DNA of 32,249 bases from positions 1 through 32,249 of IMG/VR virus record IMGVR_UViG_3300006853_000043; one strand, written 5' to 3'. The stretch comes from a virus. Shown piece by piece: positions 29,148 to 32,249 of this stretch; positions within the stretch are counted from its first letter, which is position 1, and each line of letters begins with the position of its first letter. Position numbers and translations under genes: made by a program. A model generated the notes under the pieces. That model had not been told where the DNA came from. It worked only from the letters and a program-made list of their open reading frames with translations, and made no database searches.

Positions 29148-29749
29148 TTCTCCCGGAACATCTGGTCAGCCTGCACCCAGGCTTGCTCGGATTCTGGCGT
29201 CTTGAACCCAGCCACAGTGTGGTGGTGCGTATCGAGGTCAATGACTACGACCTTGAAGCCTTGCGAACCTGCTTCTAGGCCGATGTCATCATACCCGTGG
29301 AAGCCTGTATAGCGTTCATCGAATCGGAGTTTATCGACCGCCCTAGGCGAGAACACCATGAAGCTGCCTTCGATCGACTCCACTTGACCAGCCCGAACGC
29401 CAAAGTCGATCAAACCGGTATCGATCATCTGGTGGCCAACCGGATTAGCGCTCCACCAAGCCAAACCGTTCCGGGCCTCTCCGCCCGCCACCCCAACCAA
29501 ACCGACCTCGGGATCATCCAGGGCATACAGAATCTTCGCCTCAGCATCCGGATCGGTGACTTCGAGGTCGTCATGGAGCAGGACCACAGCATCGTAAGGC
29601 TCGCCCGTATAGCTGTTCAAGATGAAGTTGTATGAGCGAGTCAGGGAGATCGATCCCGTAACCTCGACGCAGGGGCGATCTCCGACGAACGGTCGCACCC
29701 AGGCGGCCACCTTCGCTTCAGAACTAACGCAACAACCAAAAGCCAGCAT
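29135..29749 (-). CDS. GT-A type glycosyltransferase
   Basis: 204 residues. DAVVLLHDDLEVTD (about 54-67) is the DxD-like site; FDERYTGFHGYDDIGLEAGSQGFKV near 145-170 and VIDLDTHHHT complete a GT2-like pattern. First gene of the cassette. Preceded by a 34-nt gap containing CTAGACTGG, a possible -10. Confidence 0.8.
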   Translation of the reverse strand: MLAFGCCVSSEAKVAAWVRPFVGDRPCVEVTGSISLTRSYNFILNSYTGEPYDAVVLLHDDLEVTDPDAEAKILYALDDPEVGLVGVAGGEARNGLAWWSANPVGHQMIDTGLIDFGVRAGQVESIEGSFMVFSPRAVDKLRFDERYTGFHGYDDIGLEAGSQGFKVVVIDLDTHHHTVAGFKTPESEQAWVQADQMFREKWGL

Positions 29750-29783
29750 GACAGCCAGTCTAGCACACTGTTTGGGGAGCAGA

Positions 29784-29996
29784 CTAGGTAGAGGTCGTCA
29801 GCGTTCCGTTCACCTGCCGCTTGTAGGTTGCCGCATCGATGTACTCGGTGAAGGTACGGTTGTCCTCCGGGTTCGGAGCGAGGACCGTATACGAAGGCCT
29901 CGAGGTCTTCGCCACGCCCTGCACACCCTGGGCCGCAGCCGCAGCAGCTTCTGCTCGTTGACGTGCCCTCTCGGCACAACTACCGCAAGCCATCAA
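29784..29996 (-). CDS. Small Cys/Ala-rich protein after protease (70 aa)
   Basis: ATG 29996 overlaps the protease stop. Begins MMACGSCAERARQRAEAAAA, a pattern seen in small actinophage proteins encoded near the protease or portal. Function unknown. Confidence 0.65.
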   Translation of the reverse strand: MMACGSCAERARQRAEAAAAAAQGVQGVAKTSRPSYTVLAPNPEDNRTFTEYIDAATYKRQVNGTLTTST

Positions 29997-31942
29997 TCCT
30001 CCTGATTGGTCCGCAGGCGACGCACTCGAATGGTACCGTCCGACAAAGTCTCTGCGTTCATATGACGATACTTCTCCCGTCGAGCATCGGTCGGAATACC
30101 CGCAGCGACCAATGACGCCACCGACTCCGCAGCGAGCGTAGCCCTAGGCTTCGGGATCGGGAAGCCCGGGACGTTCACCGCCAACACCGCCACCAGTCGA
30201 AGCTGGCCGCCGATTCGGCGCCAGTCGCCCGACAAGGATGCAGCTCGCAGCTCCCGGAGTTTGAGGTCGGTGACCCCTGGCCGCAGGGCACCTGCGACCC
30301 AGATACCCCATCGGTCTTCGCCAACAGCGACGTCGACAACCGCAGTACCCGTGTCGTCGTAATGCTCGGCTGCCGGCACCGCACCCAGGCGCAGGGGAGC
30401 GTGGCCGGTCCCCATCGTGATCGTACCGATCCCGATCATGTCGCCTTCAGCGGTTTCAAGCTCCCGCTTCTGGAAGTAGGGGTAGTCACGCTCACGAGGC
30501 GGAGTGATGCACCGATCTGGGAAAGTCGTATGGCAGGTGGTCCACAGGGCAAGGTGACCGAATACCCGACCATCCTTCTGAACAGTCCAGGGTGTGGGCG
30601 CATGAAGCGTAGGATTCTGGAACCATTCCTTCGGCGGATACATAGGCCCACCTGCAGCCACTAGCGTCCCAGTCAGATCAGCGAGCGGAGGAGGAGTCCG
30701 TCCTGCATCCCGCAGATGAGCAGCAAGGTGGTTGTAGACCCCTTGGCGATCGGCCGCCGGAATGGTAGTCCCGCCTCGGCCACCGTTCAGCACGCCAATC
30801 CCGTTCGAGCATGCGATGAGGTTGGCGGCTCCTGGGTTGCCCTGAGCATCGACCTCGTGATGAATGAACTTGAGGTCGGATTTGCGGATCTCACCATCCT
30901 CGGCCGCCCCGTTGGCCATCCAGGCGTAAGCACCTCGAGCGGCATCGATCGACATCGGGGTAGGAAGCCGCTTCTCGGCAGCTCCGGAATCCCAGGTGCT
31001 GTCGGAGGTGTCGGTATGGTGGGAGCCGACCGCCGCAAACACATGTTCCAGTGACAGCGCTAGCTCCTGGTCGTCGATCAGGCGCAGGCGTGCCTCAACG
31101 AAGGCCGGCAATGCAACCAGGGTGGCCCCACGGATACGGCCTCGATGGAACACAGTCTTCTCGGGCGGAGGACCGAACAACATGATGATGCCTTCGTTCT
31201 CGTCCTCGGTAACCCGCTCATCGGCACTGTCGTCGGGGTACACCAACTCGACATCCGGCTCTTTGACCGAGTCGACGTCGACTGACACGCCGCCAGCCAT
31301 GTTGTGCTCCATCTGGCCGGCGACCTTGGCACCATCGGGATCGCCCAGATCGAGGACACCCCAACCGTGGATCTCGGATCCCTGACGCTCGATGCGGTCG
31401 ATCCGGCCGACCACAACCGAATGACCATGCTGCGGTTCGGACTCCCGCTGCCACATCAAGGGCAGGGGTGGTGTAGGCCACTCGAGCGAGTTGTGGGCGA
31501 ATTCACGACCATCACCGGTCTCGACCCCTTCGACTGCCAGCACGCCTGTCCAACCCTGGAAGGGTCCCGCCATCTCCGGGACTTCGGTATCGACAGCCAT
31601 GTCTTCGTCGGGCATGCAGGTACCGTCGGGCATCTTGTGGTGCCCAGGCGGGCAGGGCTTGCCTTTGTTTTCTTTCAGGCGGCGATCGGGACGAGTACCG
31701 GGGTTGGGTTTCGCCATCGTAACCGGATCGTTGGTGGAGTTGGTGGTGGTGACGCTCACTAGTTCCTCCGCTAGCTCGGCCAACTCGTGATCTGCTTCTG
31801 AGGCATAGAGCGCTGCGAGTTGGTCTTCAGCAGCAGCTCGGGTGGGGTGGCATCCCTCCACCTCGCCGTCGGCCTCTTTGACGACCGCATAGGGTCGAGA
31901 TGCCGGACAGTCAGCATGATTTTCTGCGATTCGCCAGGGCAT
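29993..31942 (-). CDS. Capsid maturation protease
   Basis: 649 residues; ATG shares a base with the preceding TAA. Residues 1-50 are a small domain (WRIAENHADCPASRPYAVVKEADG..., AAAEDQLAALYASE) often fused to actinophage head genes. Residues about 125-290 fit a prohead protease of the S78 type: PLMWQRESEPQHGHSVVVG (163-179), AGGVSVDVD with Ser220 as the likely nucleophile, and GATLVALPAFVEARLRL (272-288). A second domain (about 330-420; FIHHEVDAQGNPGAANL, VYNHLAAHLRDAGRTPPPL) and a long C-terminal part follow. It would cleave the N-terminal domain of the capsid protein. Confidence 0.85.
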   Translation of the reverse strand: MPWRIAENHADCPASRPYAVVKEADGEVEGCHPTRAAAEDQLAALYASEADHELAELAEELVSVTTTNSTNDPVTMAKPNPGTRPDRRLKENKGKPCPPGHHKMPDGTCMPDEDMAVDTEVPEMAGPFQGWTGVLAVEGVETGDGREFAHNSLEWPTPPLPLMWQRESEPQHGHSVVVGRIDRIERQGSEIHGWGVLDLGDPDGAKVAGQMEHNMAGGVSVDVDSVKEPDVELVYPDDSADERVTEDENEGIIMLFGPPPEKTVFHRGRIRGATLVALPAFVEARLRLIDDQELALSLEHVFAAVGSHHTDTSDSTWDSGAAEKRLPTPMSIDAARGAYAWMANGAAEDGEIRKSDLKFIHHEVDAQGNPGAANLIACSNGIGVLNGGRGGTTIPAADRQGVYNHLAAHLRDAGRTPPPLADLTGTLVAAGGPMYPPKEWFQNPTLHAPTPWTVQKDGRVFGHLALWTTCHTTFPDRCITPPRERDYPYFQKRELETAEGDMIGIGTITMGTGHAPLRLGAVPAAEHYDDTGTAVVDVAVGEDRWGIWVAGALRPGVTDLKLRELRAASLSGDWRRIGGQLRLVAVLAVNVPGFPIPKPRATLAAESVASLVAAGIPTDARREKYRHMNAETLSDGTIRVRRLRTNQED

Positions 31943-32249
31943 TATTCACCTCCGAGCGTGAAGTCATGCACTTCGCTGCCGAAGGCGACTCGCACTCTGT
32001 CGAACTCGATAGGGCCTACCAGCTCTAGGGCCTCAGGGATCAGAGCTGTCGGATCCGTGGCGTAGGCGAGACATACGTGCGGAGACCAGGGTTGATGCTG
32101 CTCGGGCATCTGCCACGCCTTAGCTGCATCCTGATTCGAATCGACGTTATCAGGAGCGTTGATCACACCTTGATGGACTTCATCCCGGATATCCCGCAAC
32201 CCATTACCGCCCACGTTCAGGACTACGCACGGATCCTCGCCGTTCGGAT
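31942..32249 (-). CDS. 2H phosphoesterase-like protein (5' end beyond window)
   Basis: The frame is open to the right edge, so only about 102 C-terminal residues are visible. A GTG at 32214 could start it, but coding-looking sequence (GEDPCVVLNVGG) continues upstream. WSPHVCLAYATD near the middle resembles the second HxTxxY-type motif of 2'-5' RNA ligase-like (2H) phosphoesterases, with Cys in the Thr/Ser position. Such domains are common near head genes in actinophages. Confidence 0.6.
   Translation of the reverse strand, partial: PNGEDPCVVLNVGGNGLRDIRDEVHQGVINAPDNVDSNQDAAKAWQMPEQHQPWSPHVCLAYATDPTALIPEALELVGPIEFDRVRVAFGSEVHDFTLGGE

Overview
This window is a stretch of tailed double-stranded DNA phage genome (HK97-type capsid, long flexible tail) from a virus of Actinomycetota, most likely Mycobacteriales. 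The evidence is an actinophage-style structural module read almost entirely on the minus strand, short genes packed with ATGA, GTGA or TGATG overlaps, GTG and TTG starts, moderately high GC, and strong TTGACA/TATAAT promoters placed only 6 nt before start codons (leaderless mRNAs). Terminase and portal are not in the window and are presumably just beyond its right end. I see no integrase, lysin or tRNA.

Right part (32249 to 24976, minus strand): a 2H-phosphoesterase-like C-terminus cut by the window edge, a large capsid maturation protease, a 70-residue protein, then an insertion-like cassette of four GT-A glycosyltransferases and two methyltransferases, followed by a four-helix holin-like membrane protein. 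An 11-bp perfect hairpin (24945-24970) separates it from a tiny plus-strand operon (24550-24977). That operon starts from a strong leaderless promoter, back-to-back with a minus-strand promoter for the capsid genes.

Middle part (24480 to 9911, minus strand): structured leader, major capsid protein, a second capsid-type protein, major tail protein, head-tail adaptor, neck proteins, frameshifted tail assembly chaperones, tape measure protein with an exact 38-residue repeat, three minor tail proteins, and a GT-B glycosyltransferase. Several capsid, neck and tail proteins are very rich in cysteine.

Left part (9914 to 1, minus strand): the accessory or early region. It holds a small Cro/CI-type HTH protein, an SNF2-type helicase, a Cas4/RecB-like nuclease, a secreted lipoprotein with SGNH-hydrolase motifs, a DUF6011-type zinc protein, a ParB-like protein running off the left edge, many small zinc-ribbon or unknown genes, and four paralogues sharing a Cys-rich plus PGHD(A/G) motif. 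Six promoters here share one architecture: a -35 box inside an inverted repeat TTGAC-N5-GTCAA (perfect or one mismatch) and a TATAAT-like -10; five of them have the ATG exactly 6 nt after the -10. Two further near-matches sit at the HTH gene and at the plus-strand operon. The simplest reading is a dispersed operator set controlled by one phage regulator, for which the HTH protein is a candidate.
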